Shown here: positions 24,736-33,615 of the stretch, in pieces
How positions within the stretch are numbered: position 1 is the first letter of the stretch
How the letters are laid out: the number at the start of each line of letters is the position of its first letter
Translations under genes and position numbers: made by a program
Source: Acidobacteriaceae bacterium
GTDB lineage: Bacteria; Acidobacteriota; Terriglobia; Terriglobales; Acidobacteriaceae
Reading direction: 5' to 3'
Length of the DNA stretch: 36,142 bases
NCBI GenBank assembly: GCA_030037635.1
Contig: JASHQH010000153.1
Span: forward strand, 1 to 36,142
Notes under the pieces: generated by a model
What the model was told of the DNA's origin: nothing
Databases searched by the model: none
Seen by the model: the letters and a program-made list of their open reading frames with translations, nothing else

Positions 24736-27585
24736 CTACTTCGCCGCCTTCGCCTTTATCAGCGGGTTCTCTCCCAAGCTGAGCAGATTCGCAAAAATCC
24801 GGTAGGCGCCAGGCACTCCCAGCGGAAGTTGCCGGTAGAAGGCATATGCGGTGTACACATAGACGCCTGAGCCGTATTGAGCAATGAGCAAACCGCCGTC
24901 TTGCGGCTCCTGTCCCGGGTCGTGGGTTGCAAGCGGCGCCTGATAGTGCGCATCCCACGAGTGCATGAATTTCGATCCGCGCTCCTCGATCCAGCCGTCA
25001 AAATCCTTTCCGCTGATTTTGTTCGGCCAGTTCAGGGCTGGACTGGCAGGATCAACAAAGGTCATGGGCGAGGTTTCATCGGTCACTTCCTCGGGGTCCG
25101 AAGTCATGCTGTAGGGGTAGGGTCCGAAGTTGTGATCGTATTCCGGCGTCTGATACTGAACGACAACCAGGCCGCCGTTCTTCACAAAGTTCAGGATTCG
25201 CTGGTTGTAAGTAACTAAGTCAGGGCGCACTGCATAGGCGCGGACGCCGATGAGAATGACGTTATATTTCGCTAAATCTCCGCTCGCGAGCTCCGCCGCC
25301 GCAAGAAAGTGCATATGAATGCCAAGGTTCTCAAGCGAGGCGGGCACATCGTCTCCGCTGCCCTCAACATAGCCTATCTGAAGATTGGGAGCAACCTTCA
25401 CGTCGGTTCCCGTTGTACGGTAGTCGGCGTTGCTATAAAGGAAATAGGGCCGCAAGCCAGGATAGCCAGTTACTAAGTAGCCTTCTTTGTACTCGCGACC
25501 GTCATAAGTCGCCACGGCGGTCAACTTATATGCCTGTTCGGCAAGTCCGGCCGGCTGCACTTGAAAACTGATGAATTGTTCTTGTCCATCCGCAGCCAGT
25601 GAAAAGGTGGCAGTTGCAGGATCGGAGCGCCAGCCCTCCGGCATATCCAACTTGAGGCTTCCCTGCGCGGGTCCCTTGACGTTGCTGTGGATGCGCACGC
25701 CCACCGCAAAGGATGCAGTGCCCAGCGGCACGATGCCTGCGCTCTGCTGCATGGTGACCGAAATTGCCGGTCCAATGGGCATGGGAGTGTAGATGTTTCC
25801 GAGCCCGGCATCGAACCTGATCGTCTGTACGGCCTCGTCTAAGTGGATTTGCACACCGTGATAACTCGCTGTTACCAGCGCCTGCAGCGGATAGGGGGCA
25901 AAAGGCAGGCTGCGATACTTTGGCTCTATCAGGTCGTAATAGGCTTGCTCAAGTCCAGGGCGCTCAAAGTACGGCCGCGTAAATTGCGCGTTGAGGGGTA
26001 GTTGAACCTGGAAGCGGGCATCGAAGACGCCGCCGTCTTGCAACGGACCGGCGCTGCTGCCTTCGGCGCTTACAGCGGAACCGTTGCCGCCTTCGAGTTG
26101 TACCGATATCTTGTCGATATTGACAGGAATGGGGCCTGTATCGGCCAGGTGAACGTGGACCGGGAAATGCTGCCCCGGAATCGCCATTTGAAAGGTGGGC
26201 TGTTCTCCCATAAACCGCGCAAAGAGTCCTGTCGGCGGATGCTCCTGAGTAACAGTGGCGCTCATCGACAGGCCCAGAGCCAGAGCCAAAGCGGTGTTAA
26301 ACTGGCCCTGTTTCACCTTCAGCTCGTGCAGCACGTTGAATTTCGCATCGTCGGAAAGCGAACTGGCGGTAACCTGATCGACCAGGCTGTTGGTAGCGGC
26401 CAGCCCCTGCGCCAAGGCCGGCGCAATGGCGCTCGGATCGCCGGCGGAATAGTTTCGCGTAGCTTCGTCGACCAGCGAGCTGATCTTTCTGAGCCCTTCA
26501 TTAAGAAACGCATGCTCTTCGCTGCCCGCGAGGTCAGCGATTCCCGTCAATGAAATGTCAATGCCATCGAAAAATGATTTCTCCTTATCCGCAACAGGGA
26601 TACGCGAACCGAATCGATGATAGGAGGCGTCGTCGGGTCCCGAGGCGGGAATGCGCGGTCCGCCGTTCTGCGATTTTTGGAAGCCAAGGCCTGTGCGCGA
26701 GATCTGCTGATCGTTCAAGCCATCGATCGCGTTGTAAGTTCCCTCCGGTATCTCGACATTGGCGCTGACGCCGCCGGCTTCGAACTTACCCGAGATATAG
26801 TTTTCAACTCCGGCCGGAGCCCATTGGTGGGTTGCGTAATCGTAAAGGCCTTTGGGAGAGACTTGTCCCTCTTCAAGAGAAAAGGGAACCCGCGCGTAGT
26901 CTTTGATCGGGTTCCACGGATGTAATCCATTCTTGATCTGGTCGGGAAACACATTCGGATTACCTGCGTCAGCGAAAACCTTCTGGGCCCACATGCCGGA
27001 TGCCTGATGCTGGCCGTGTCCATCGGAAGGTCCGCCCACGAAACTCGAGGTGATAATCAGCGGACGCATCATGCGCACGACGCGCACCACGTCGTAATAC
27101 ACCTGGTCGACGGGGTATTTCTGGAGCGCTTCCTTGAGTGTTTTGGAGAAACCGAAATCGGCAGCGGTGGTAAAGAATTCTGTGGCGCAGTAGTAGCGGT
27201 CAGCCTGCAGAAGCTCTTCAGTGCGGACCTGGCCCAGAGCATCCCAGAAATCGGAAGACATTTCGTTGGCTCCGCCTTCGCCGCGGTTAAGGGTGAGCAG
27301 GTCCACGCGAGCGCCTACAGTACGCGCTTCGTATGCCAGCATGCCTCCATCCTCGTCGTCGGGGTGCGCCACAATCATGAGCACGCTGGCGCGGGTATGG
27401 AGTTGCCGCAACACCACGTCGAGCCCGGCGGCGCCACGGTTCTCCGCGATCGGCAAGGCGTCCTGGCGCGCCGGACCCTGGGGCAGGCACGGCGTTTGCG
27501 CGCCGGATCTCAGCGCGGCAAATGTGGTCAGCGCGAGCATGATTGCCCAGGCCCACGCCCAGCGCGATTTTCGATTGTTCGGCAT
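24736..27585 (-). CDS. Secreted PIG-L (LmbE-like) deacetylase with large C-terminal extension
   Basis: The 949-residue protein begins with a signal peptide (MPNNRKSRWAWAWAIMLALTTFAAL). The PIG-L/LmbE domain follows at about residues 65-300. It has the zinc motif AHPDDE (73-78) and a downstream histidine motif GPSDGHGQHQ (185-194), the expected third ligand region. Family members remove acetyl groups from N-acetylglucosaminyl compounds. About 600 residues follow: a central beta-rich region with sandwich-like repeats and a C-terminal class-I glutamine amidotransferase-like portion (YNVILIGVRAYAVRPD ... GGLVVVQYQTPEYDHNF). Secretion to the periplasm and the adjacent TonB receptor suggest trimming of an imported acylated amino-sugar conjugate. 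The frame extends to 27936, but 27585 is the only start with a signal peptide; its ribosome binding site is weak. Confidence 0.85.
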   Translation of the reverse strand: MPNNRKSRWAWAWAIMLALTTFAALRSGAQTPCLPQGPARQDALPIAENRGAAGLDVVLRQLHTRASVLMIVAHPDDEDGGMLAYEARTVGARVDLLTLNRGEGGANEMSSDFWDALGQVRTEELLQADRYYCATEFFTTAADFGFSKTLKEALQKYPVDQVYYDVVRVVRMMRPLIITSSFVGGPSDGHGQHQASGMWAQKVFADAGNPNVFPDQIKNGLHPWNPIKDYARVPFSLEEGQVSPKGLYDYATHQWAPAGVENYISGKFEAGGVSANVEIPEGTYNAIDGLNDQQISRTGLGFQKSQNGGPRIPASGPDDASYHRFGSRIPVADKEKSFFDGIDISLTGIADLAGSEEHAFLNEGLRKISSLVDEATRNYSAGDPSAIAPALAQGLAATNSLVDQVTASSLSDDAKFNVLHELKVKQGQFNTALALALGLSMSATVTQEHPPTGLFARFMGEQPTFQMAIPGQHFPVHVHLADTGPIPVNIDKISVQLEGGNGSAVSAEGSSAGPLQDGGVFDARFQVQLPLNAQFTRPYFERPGLEQAYYDLIEPKYRSLPFAPYPLQALVTASYHGVQIHLDEAVQTIRFDAGLGNIYTPMPIGPAISVTMQQSAGIVPLGTASFAVGVRIHSNVKGPAQGSLKLDMPEGWRSDPATATFSLAADGQEQFISFQVQPAGLAEQAYKLTAVATYDGREYKEGYLVTGYPGLRPYFLYSNADYRTTGTDVKVAPNLQIGYVEGSGDDVPASLENLGIHMHFLAAAELASGDLAKYNVILIGVRAYAVRPDLVTYNQRILNFVKNGGLVVVQYQTPEYDHNFGPYPYSMTSDPEEVTDETSPMTFVDPASPALNWPNKISGKDFDGWIEERGSKFMHSWDAHYQAPLATHDPGQEPQDGGLLIAQYGSGVYVYTAYAFYRQLPLGVPGAYRIFANLLSLGENPLIKAKAAK

Positions 27586-27710
27586 GGTGTATGCAGTCTC
27601 CAGATGTTTTGCCGTTCTCTGTTGGCCAGCGATTCCAAGCCGCGCCCGCAACGCAGCCGCTCTAATTCGCGCAGCCGGCTGCGTGCGTCGGGGCTTGGCT
27701 TCGCGGCGGG

Positions 27711-30700
27711 CTAGAAGAAGAACTTTCCTACCAGTTGCAGCACGCGCGGGTTGGTGGTTGTCCCCGTGCTCTTGCCGAAAGCTCCAGGCGACGAGACGCT
27801 GGCGGAGGGGTTTTCGAAACTGGGGCGGTTGAACGCGTTGAAGAATTCGCCGCGCAACTCGATCTTGCGCAATTCGCCGAGCGGGAAGCTCTTGAACAGG
27901 CTCAAGTCCTCCTCCTCGATTCCGGGTCCATGCCACTCGCGCGGCCGGCAGGTGCCGAAGGTGCCCAGGCCCGGCTGAGAAAAGGCTGCGAGGCTGATGT
28001 ATTCTCCTGTCGCGTTGCTCCCGGCGTAGTCTTTGGGATTGTGCGAGGTGCCGGCCCAGGGATTGCCGATGCAGTTGGCGTAGGCAGCGTGATTGCTCCC
28101 GGTATCACTCTCGTCGGCCGCAGTTACATCGAAGGGAATGCCTGTTTGCAGGTTAACCACCGCGTTCGCCTGCCAGCCGCCCACCAGTTTGGCAGCGGTG
28201 CTGTTGTTGTTCAGCACCCATCCGCCGGTGCCGATGGGCAGAATCCAGGTGGCGCCGCCCGTGAACCGCTGTCGCACATCCTGGGGCGAGTTGGCCATCT
28301 CCTGACCATAATCATATGCATTCTGCGGGGTCGAGCCGCCGGTCAAGTTGTCCACGTAATCCGCCATGTTATGCGACCACGTATAGCCGAGTTGGTACAT
28401 CAGCCGGTGACTGAAATTGCGCTTCAAGTCGACCTCAAGCGCATTGAAATCGGTGTTGCCGTCGTTGGTGGCCAATTCCAGAAACGAATGGTTTCCCGCC
28501 CCGCCTATGGCCGTGGTTTCGGTATTGAGGTTGGCGTAGGGGAAGGTTATGACGGGGGTCGTGCCGCTTAAGCCGGTCACCACGCCCTGGTTGGCGTTGC
28601 GCAGGCGATTCTCCTTGCGTCCCCAGTTACCCACCCAGATGAGGTCCAGCAGCGTATTGCCGCTAAGCTGGAATTCCGGTCCGAAGCTGGCTTGCTCCAC
28701 GTAGGCGGTGCGCTCGTTGGGATCCTGCGCGCGCAGTTGCAGGTCTGGCAGGTCCACGCCCAGCGCGAACAGTTGCGCGGCCGGGAATCCGTTCTTGAGT
28801 TGGAACACCGGTGTGGTGCTTCCGAACGGCTGCGCGAGCGATTCATCCAGAAGGGATGGAGGGTTAAGCTGCAGCATCGATTCCGAGCCGATGCGATTGA
28901 TGAACTGGTGGAAGATGCCGTAGCCGCCGCGCAAGACGACAGGCTTGATCAGGTGATAGGAGAAGCCCGCCCGCGGGGCAAAATCGATATCGTCTGGGTG
29001 GATGAGCGCCCGCCCGTAAATCCCGTTGCCTCCGGTCGCCGTGATCATCTCGCCGCCATTGGCGGGGCTGAAGTTCGCGGTGCGATTCTCGCGGTTCAGC
29101 CAGAAGGGTGGATAGAGCTCGTAACGAAGGCCGTAATTGACTGTGAGGTTCGGGTTCACGCGCCATGTATCCTGCCCGTAGAAGGAGTTTCCGCGAATGT
29201 AGTTATTCACTTCCAGGGGCGTTTCTACGATGGCCTCAGTGATGTCGCCCAGCAGATAATCTCCGATTCCGAATCCCGGTGTGTCAGTGTACACGCCTTC
29301 GGCGAGGATGGCGCCCTGCGGCGCTTCGAGATCGAAGAAATTGAGGGAGTTCTCGTGATATTCATAGCCGAACTGCAGGCTGTGTTTGCCGATGAGCTTA
29401 TACACGTCGTCGATGACCTGAAATACCTGCGCCACCTGGAACTGGGGTCTGTAAATCGGCGTGCCAATTGTGGTGCATGGAAAGATGTAGTTGGCGGGGA
29501 TCCCCGAACTGTACGGGGTCACCGGAACGCCGGTAAGTCCGTAATTCGGCGCGTCGGAGACGCCCAGAGGCAGGCCCACCGGGTCGCTGTGCGAGAAATC
29601 GCGCAGATAGCCAAAGTGCGCGGTGTTCACCAGCGACGAATTGGGCGTCATTGTCCATCCCAGGGCCAGCGACTGGCCGTGAAGGATGTAGTCGGTGGAG
29701 AATTCGCCGTTGCCGGCAATTGGATTCGAGGTCCACGGGGCGGTCTCGTAATCCGAAATGTCGTTGGCATAGCGCCCGAATAACTGGTTCTTCGCGTTCA
29801 GCGTGTGATCGATGCGCACGTCGAGCGTGCGGGTATCGTTGGGTACAGAGGTCACATACTGATAATTGGGCGCGCCCGTGAAGGCGTTTACGTTTCCCAA
29901 CTGCGGGCTGGGGTTGGGAAACAAATCCAGAATCGCCTGGCCGACCGAATCGATGCAGCCCGGGGATATGATGTTACCGGTTATACAGCCGGCCTGGCTT
30001 GGCACCGTGGTCGTCATGGGATCGGTAGAGAGAACGCTGGTGAAGTCGCCGGTCTTCATGGCTTGAGTGGGGACGACGGAAAGCTCGGTCTCAGCCTCCC
30101 TGCTGAGCAGAGTCTCGTAAGCCGCGAAAAAGAATGTGTGGTTGCGGACAATCGGGCCTCCGACGGTCGCGCCAAACTGGTTCTGCTCAAAATGCCCCTT
30201 CGGAATGTCGCCGTAATCGTTGAACCAGGTGTTGGCGTCGAAGGCGCTGTTCTCCACATAATCCCAGAGGTCGCCATGGAAGGTATTGGTTCCGGACTTG
30301 GTGGATACGTTGACCACTGCGCCCGCCGACGTGCCGAACTCAGAGGAGTATGTGCGGGTCTGAACGGCAAATTCCTGCAATGCGTCAGGCGGAGGAATCA
30401 CCGCTTGCACCGATTGCTCCTGCAGATTTTCCGAGCCGGTGTTGTTGTCGATTCCATCCAGTGAGAAATAATTCTGCAGCTCCAGGTTGCCGTTGGCGCT
30501 AAAGCGTCCCTCAGCGGGGTTGGCGACTTCAGCGCTGGGGTCGTGATAGGTGCCCGGCTCCAGCAGGGCGAGCTGATCGTAGTCCCGTCCATTGAGGGGA
30601 AGCTCGTTGACGGTCTGCGTACTGAGCACCGCCGCCACTTCAGCGGATTGCGTCTGCAACTGGGATGCCGTTTCGTTCACGACCACCTGCTGGCTGACCG

Positions 30701-31076
30701 AGGAGAGGTTCAGCACGAAATCGACCGAGATGCGGCTCTGCACGTTGACGGTGATGTTTCGCCGCTCTGCGGTGGCAAACCCGTCGTGTTTTACGGTTAC
30801 GGTATAGTCGCCGGGGATGAGTTGCTCCGCTTCATACTCACCTTCGCTGTTGGTTCGATAAGTGCGAGTGACATTGGTGGCCATGTCGGTCACTTCCACC
30901 GTGGCGTTGGGGAGGCGCGCGTTGTTCTTGTCCTGTACCAGGCCCACAATCGTGCCGGTGTCGATTTGTGCGTATGCTGAGAACGCAACGGTCATCAGCA
31001 GTACGGCCATGGCGCGGCAAAACAGCTTGACGCTCGTAATACTCATCCTGGGAAGGGAAAACCTGACGGCATGCAT
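27711..31076 (-). CDS. Oar-like TonB-dependent outer-membrane receptor
   Basis: The 1121-residue protein is complete. It has a signal peptide, a carboxypeptidase-regulatory-like domain (TGTIVGLVQDKNNARLPNA) and a plug region with ELPLNGRDYDQLALLEPGTY. The VNVSTKSGTNTFHGDLWDY segment typical of acidobacterial Oar proteins is followed by a long barrel ending in QLVGKFFF. The terminal aromatic residue is the usual signal for outer-membrane assembly. The ATG at 31076 has AAGGAGG seven bases before it. The deacetylase follows 125 bases later, and permease, kinase and GH4 genes continue in the same direction, so it likely opens the operon. It differs in sequence from the receptor at 1-2675, so the two probably take up different ligands. 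Confidence 0.92.
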   Translation of the reverse strand: MHAVRFSLPRMSITSVKLFCRAMAVLLMTVAFSAYAQIDTGTIVGLVQDKNNARLPNATVEVTDMATNVTRTYRTNSEGEYEAEQLIPGDYTVTVKHDGFATAERRNITVNVQSRISVDFVLNLSSVSQQVVVNETASQLQTQSAEVAAVLSTQTVNELPLNGRDYDQLALLEPGTYHDPSAEVANPAEGRFSANGNLELQNYFSLDGIDNNTGSENLQEQSVQAVIPPPDALQEFAVQTRTYSSEFGTSAGAVVNVSTKSGTNTFHGDLWDYVENSAFDANTWFNDYGDIPKGHFEQNQFGATVGGPIVRNHTFFFAAYETLLSREAETELSVVPTQAMKTGDFTSVLSTDPMTTTVPSQAGCITGNIISPGCIDSVGQAILDLFPNPSPQLGNVNAFTGAPNYQYVTSVPNDTRTLDVRIDHTLNAKNQLFGRYANDISDYETAPWTSNPIAGNGEFSTDYILHGQSLALGWTMTPNSSLVNTAHFGYLRDFSHSDPVGLPLGVSDAPNYGLTGVPVTPYSSGIPANYIFPCTTIGTPIYRPQFQVAQVFQVIDDVYKLIGKHSLQFGYEYHENSLNFFDLEAPQGAILAEGVYTDTPGFGIGDYLLGDITEAIVETPLEVNNYIRGNSFYGQDTWRVNPNLTVNYGLRYELYPPFWLNRENRTANFSPANGGEMITATGGNGIYGRALIHPDDIDFAPRAGFSYHLIKPVVLRGGYGIFHQFINRIGSESMLQLNPPSLLDESLAQPFGSTTPVFQLKNGFPAAQLFALGVDLPDLQLRAQDPNERTAYVEQASFGPEFQLSGNTLLDLIWVGNWGRKENRLRNANQGVVTGLSGTTPVITFPYANLNTETTAIGGAGNHSFLELATNDGNTDFNALEVDLKRNFSHRLMYQLGYTWSHNMADYVDNLTGGSTPQNAYDYGQEMANSPQDVRQRFTGGATWILPIGTGGWVLNNNSTAAKLVGGWQANAVVNLQTGIPFDVTAADESDTGSNHAAYANCIGNPWAGTSHNPKDYAGSNATGEYISLAAFSQPGLGTFGTCRPREWHGPGIEEEDLSLFKSFPLGELRKIELRGEFFNAFNRPSFENPSASVSSPGAFGKSTGTTTNPRVLQLVGKFFF

Positions 31077-31322
31077 AGACCAACCTCCTTGAAGTCGAGC
31101 CAGAATTCGAATTGAATTGCACTGTCCCAACGACACTGACCATTTCGGGCTTGAAGCCGGACGATCCGGGAGAATGCCGAGAGGCGGAGTTCATCCGGCT
31201 AAGAACCGCGGTGAAGTTGGCGGGGCGGCGTACCTTTCAAGTCCCGCTCGATCGGGGCCCCGGACGCGAGGGGAAAACCGGCTGCCTTGAGACTTTGATT
31301 TGCGACGCGGTCAGAGCCAGCT

Positions 31323-31332
31323 TTACCGGTAA
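31323..31332. promoter_or_regulatory. Possible LacI-type half-turn palindrome at the receptor operon promoter
   Basis: TTACCGGTAA is a perfect 10-bp palindrome with a central CG. It lies about 15 bases past the -10 hexamer, where a LacI-family repressor would block transcription. The LacI gene at 32437-33456 is the natural candidate. A 10-bp palindrome can occur by chance, so this is tentative. Confidence 0.35.
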
Positions 31333-31346
31333 CGCGAATGAAATGG

Positions 31347-31375
31347 AGCGTACATAGCGGGTCTTGCGTTGTCAA
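31347..31375 (-). promoter_or_regulatory. Predicted promoter of the TonB receptor-GH4 operon
   Basis: On the minus strand a perfect -35 hexamer TTGACA (31375-31370) is followed after 17 bases by TACGCT (31352-31347), a weak -10. It would drive the receptor, deacetylase, permease, kinase and GH4 genes as one unit. Confidence 0.45.
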
Positions 31376-31432
31376 GAAGAAAATGAAGTGGGTTGCATTG
31401 TCTGGTCTGGACGGGATGTCTCCCACGGGACA

Positions 31433-32389
31433 TTAACCACGCTGCAATTCCGTCATACGCTGCTTGTACTCCCGCGGCCCTGGGAGTCCCTGCGAGCCGC
31501 CGGGCCGCGTTCCCGCAAGGCTGCCGCAGATATTGCCCGCACGCAGGCAATCGTCCCAGCCCATTCCATGCAGGAACGCATGCAGAAATCCGCCATTGAA
31601 TGCGTCCCCCGCCCCGGTTGCATCGACCAACGGAACTTGTGGCGCCGGCTGCCGGTAGACTTTGCCTTCCGCCATCAAAAGCGCACCCTTTGCGCCCAGT
31701 TTCACCAGAGGAACCCTGACCCACTTCTGCAACTGATCCAACGCCTTCATCGGGCTGGTGGCCCCGGTGACGGCCCGAGCTTCATGTTCGTTGGGAAAAA
31801 TGAAATCGCAGTAACGGATGATCGAAATCAATTGGTTGACAGAGATGTCGGGGTTCCATCCGAAATCCGCTGAGATGGTCACTCCGCGCTCCCTGAGGCC
31901 GCGCAAAACAGGCTGCCACTTGGCTGGCCGCCGCAGTGCGCACGCAAGGTGCACGTGGCGCGCCCGTCCCAGTTTGCGCCGCACGGCTTCATGATCGAGC
32001 AGGTCTTCAAGCCGCCGATTGATGGGCTCGTGCGTCACCATCATGCGATCGGTCTTGTACGCGATACATACGGTGAGAGCCGTCGGGAGGTCCTTTCGGA
32101 ACTCACACGCCGTGATGTCCAGCTTTTCGTGGCCGATCTGGCTCCAGGTCGGCAGATACTTCGCATCGGCGCCAACGCGCGTAATGATTCCTGTCACCGT
32201 GCCCAGCCGGCTGGCGGCAATCGCCGTGGTCGACAGGCCGCCACCCGGAGTGACCAGAAAGGAGTTGGTCTTCGACTCTTCTCCAAAGCGCGGACGCTGC
32301 GGCAGTTGGTAAAAAATCATATCGGAGAAGAATTCTCCAAACACCACCAGATCGAACTCGTTTTCCCGGTAATCCCGCCTTTTTGCCAT
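31433..32389 (-). CDS. PfkB-family carbohydrate kinase
   Basis: The 318-residue protein has the ribokinase-like layout. FDLVVFGEFFSDMIFYQLP opens the fold, TPGGGLSTTAIAASRLG (48-64) is the sugar-binding glycine motif, and DATGAGDAFNGG (256-267) carries the catalytic base D262. It would phosphorylate a sugar-type substrate in the cytoplasm. The ATG at 32389 follows GGAAGGAAAG. The gene lies 47 bases after the LacI gene on the same strand and is probably co-transcribed with it. It is clearly a different paralogue from the kinase at 22395-23318, with low identity outside the motifs, so the two may act on different intermediates. Confidence 0.9.
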   Translation of the reverse strand: MAKRRDYRENEFDLVVFGEFFSDMIFYQLPQRPRFGEESKTNSFLVTPGGGLSTTAIAASRLGTVTGIITRVGADAKYLPTWSQIGHEKLDITACEFRKDLPTALTVCIAYKTDRMMVTHEPINRRLEDLLDHEAVRRKLGRARHVHLACALRRPAKWQPVLRGLRERGVTISADFGWNPDISVNQLISIIRYCDFIFPNEHEARAVTGATSPMKALDQLQKWVRVPLVKLGAKGALLMAEGKVYRQPAPQVPLVDATGAGDAFNGGFLHAFLHGMGWDDCLRAGNICGSLAGTRPGGSQGLPGPREYKQRMTELQRG

Positions 32390-32436
32390 GGTTCTTTCCT
32401 TCCGCTGCATTTGCTCTTGACGCAACTCAGACTCGG

Positions 32437-33456
32437 TCAACAATGCCCATCCGACGACTTTCTTCTCACCAGTCTCGGCTTGATCAGTATTCTTTGCGGT
32501 CTGCTGCCATTTCCGCCGCCGATGGCGGCCAGCGCGAGCTGGCCTGCCTTCAGGCCAAGCTCACGGCCGGCGATATTGATACTGGTGAGCGGAATTCGCA
32601 TGGAGCACAAGAGAGCATCGTCACCGCAACCTACGAAACACATCTCTTCAGGAATCCTTACTGCCTGGCTGATAGCCGCATCCATTGCGCCCACGGCCAT
32701 CATGTCGGAATAAGCCATCACCCCATCCGGCCGGCCGCGTCTCTGGAGCAACCGCACGGTCGCTTCGTACCCTCGTCTGTACTCGCTTTCTTCGGGGTGC
32801 ATGCTCTCCACCACAAGGTCCGATTGCACAGCCAGCCCATGTTCGTTCAACGCCTGACGATAGCCTTTCGCGCGCATGTCTGCGGCCGCCGTGCGCGGGC
32901 CGCGCAGGTACGCAATCCGCTTACAAGCGCAGTGAATCAAGTGCTCACAGGCAATCCGCCCCACTTCCACGTCGTGCAAACCGACGTAATTCTGCATGAT
33001 CCCGGCGGGCCTGTGATCGACAAACACGAGCGGGATGCTTTTCGATCTCTGCATCTGTTCGAAGAACGTCGTCGTCTCCTGCAGCGAAACAATCAGCAGC
33101 GCGTCGACCTGGAGCGACAGGAACACCTCAATTTGCCGCTGCTCATATTCAGCGTCCTCCTGAGACGGCGAAACGATGAGCCCATAGCCCTGAGCGCCGG
33201 CCGCGTGCCTGATGCCATCTACAATGGCCGAGAGATGAGGTTTGCCAATCGAGGGAAGAACCAGTCCCATGGTTTTGGTCTGGCCCGTGCGCAAGCTGCT
33301 GGCGCTGATATTCGGGATGTACTTTAGTTCCTTGACCCGTTTCAGCACGCGGGCTTTGGTCTCGTCACTGATGTCGGTCTGCCCGCGCAGCACTTTCGAA
33401 ATTGTCATCTTCGAAAGGTTCAGGTCTTTAGCGATGTCTTTGAGTCGAACTCGCAT
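32437..33456 (-). CDS. LacI/GalR-family transcriptional regulator
   Basis: The 339-residue protein has a helix-turn-helix at residues 5-25 (LKDIAKDLNLSKMTISKVLRG) and a hinge region (ISASSLRTGQTKTMGLVLPS). The sensor domain ends with the family's CFVGCGDDALLCSMRIPLTSI segment. It should control the neighbouring PfkB gene and the TonB receptor operon downstream. The ATG at 33456 has an AGGG five bases upstream; an upstream start at 33489 is possible. It diverges from the CocE-like hydrolase with 159 bases between them, a region in which I found no clear palindrome. Confidence 0.9.
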   Translation of the reverse strand: MRVRLKDIAKDLNLSKMTISKVLRGQTDISDETKARVLKRVKELKYIPNISASSLRTGQTKTMGLVLPSIGKPHLSAIVDGIRHAAGAQGYGLIVSPSQEDAEYEQRQIEVFLSLQVDALLIVSLQETTTFFEQMQRSKSIPLVFVDHRPAGIMQNYVGLHDVEVGRIACEHLIHCACKRIAYLRGPRTAAADMRAKGYRQALNEHGLAVQSDLVVESMHPEESEYRRGYEATVRLLQRRGRPDGVMAYSDMMAVGAMDAAISQAVRIPEEMCFVGCGDDALLCSMRIPLTSINIAGRELGLKAGQLALAAIGGGNGSRPQRILIKPRLVRRKSSDGHC

Positions 33457-33615
33457 CCCTGACACTCCACTGCTCTCTCGGCATCCCAACAGTTTACGGT
33501 ATCGTTCAAGCGGCTTCGAAGTTGCGGAAATGGCGCCGCGCCATCCGAACTTGTATCACACCGATCGAGGTTGTGCATTTACTGCGTTCATTCCAGAGAA
33601 AAGGGACTCCCTGCC

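Larger units (their letters stand above)
31077..31432. other. Regulatory region between the PfkB gene and the TonB receptor operon
   Basis: The 356 bases contain no plausible protein gene. They hold a predicted minus-strand promoter (31347-31375) and a small CG-centred palindrome (31323-31332), annotated separately. The remaining 246 bases would be a long 5' leader for the receptor message. No riboswitch fold was recognised. Confidence 0.55.

Noticed and set aside
28692-29783. 363-codon open frame on the plus strand
   Set aside because: It lies fully antisense to the TonB receptor, has no family motif and no ribosome binding site. It reflects GC-rich codon use of the real gene.
33457-33615. 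Possible operator between the second LacI gene and the hydrolase
   Set aside because: The stretch GTTTACGGTATCG looks similar to part of the 31323 palindrome, but it is not symmetric and has no central CG step.
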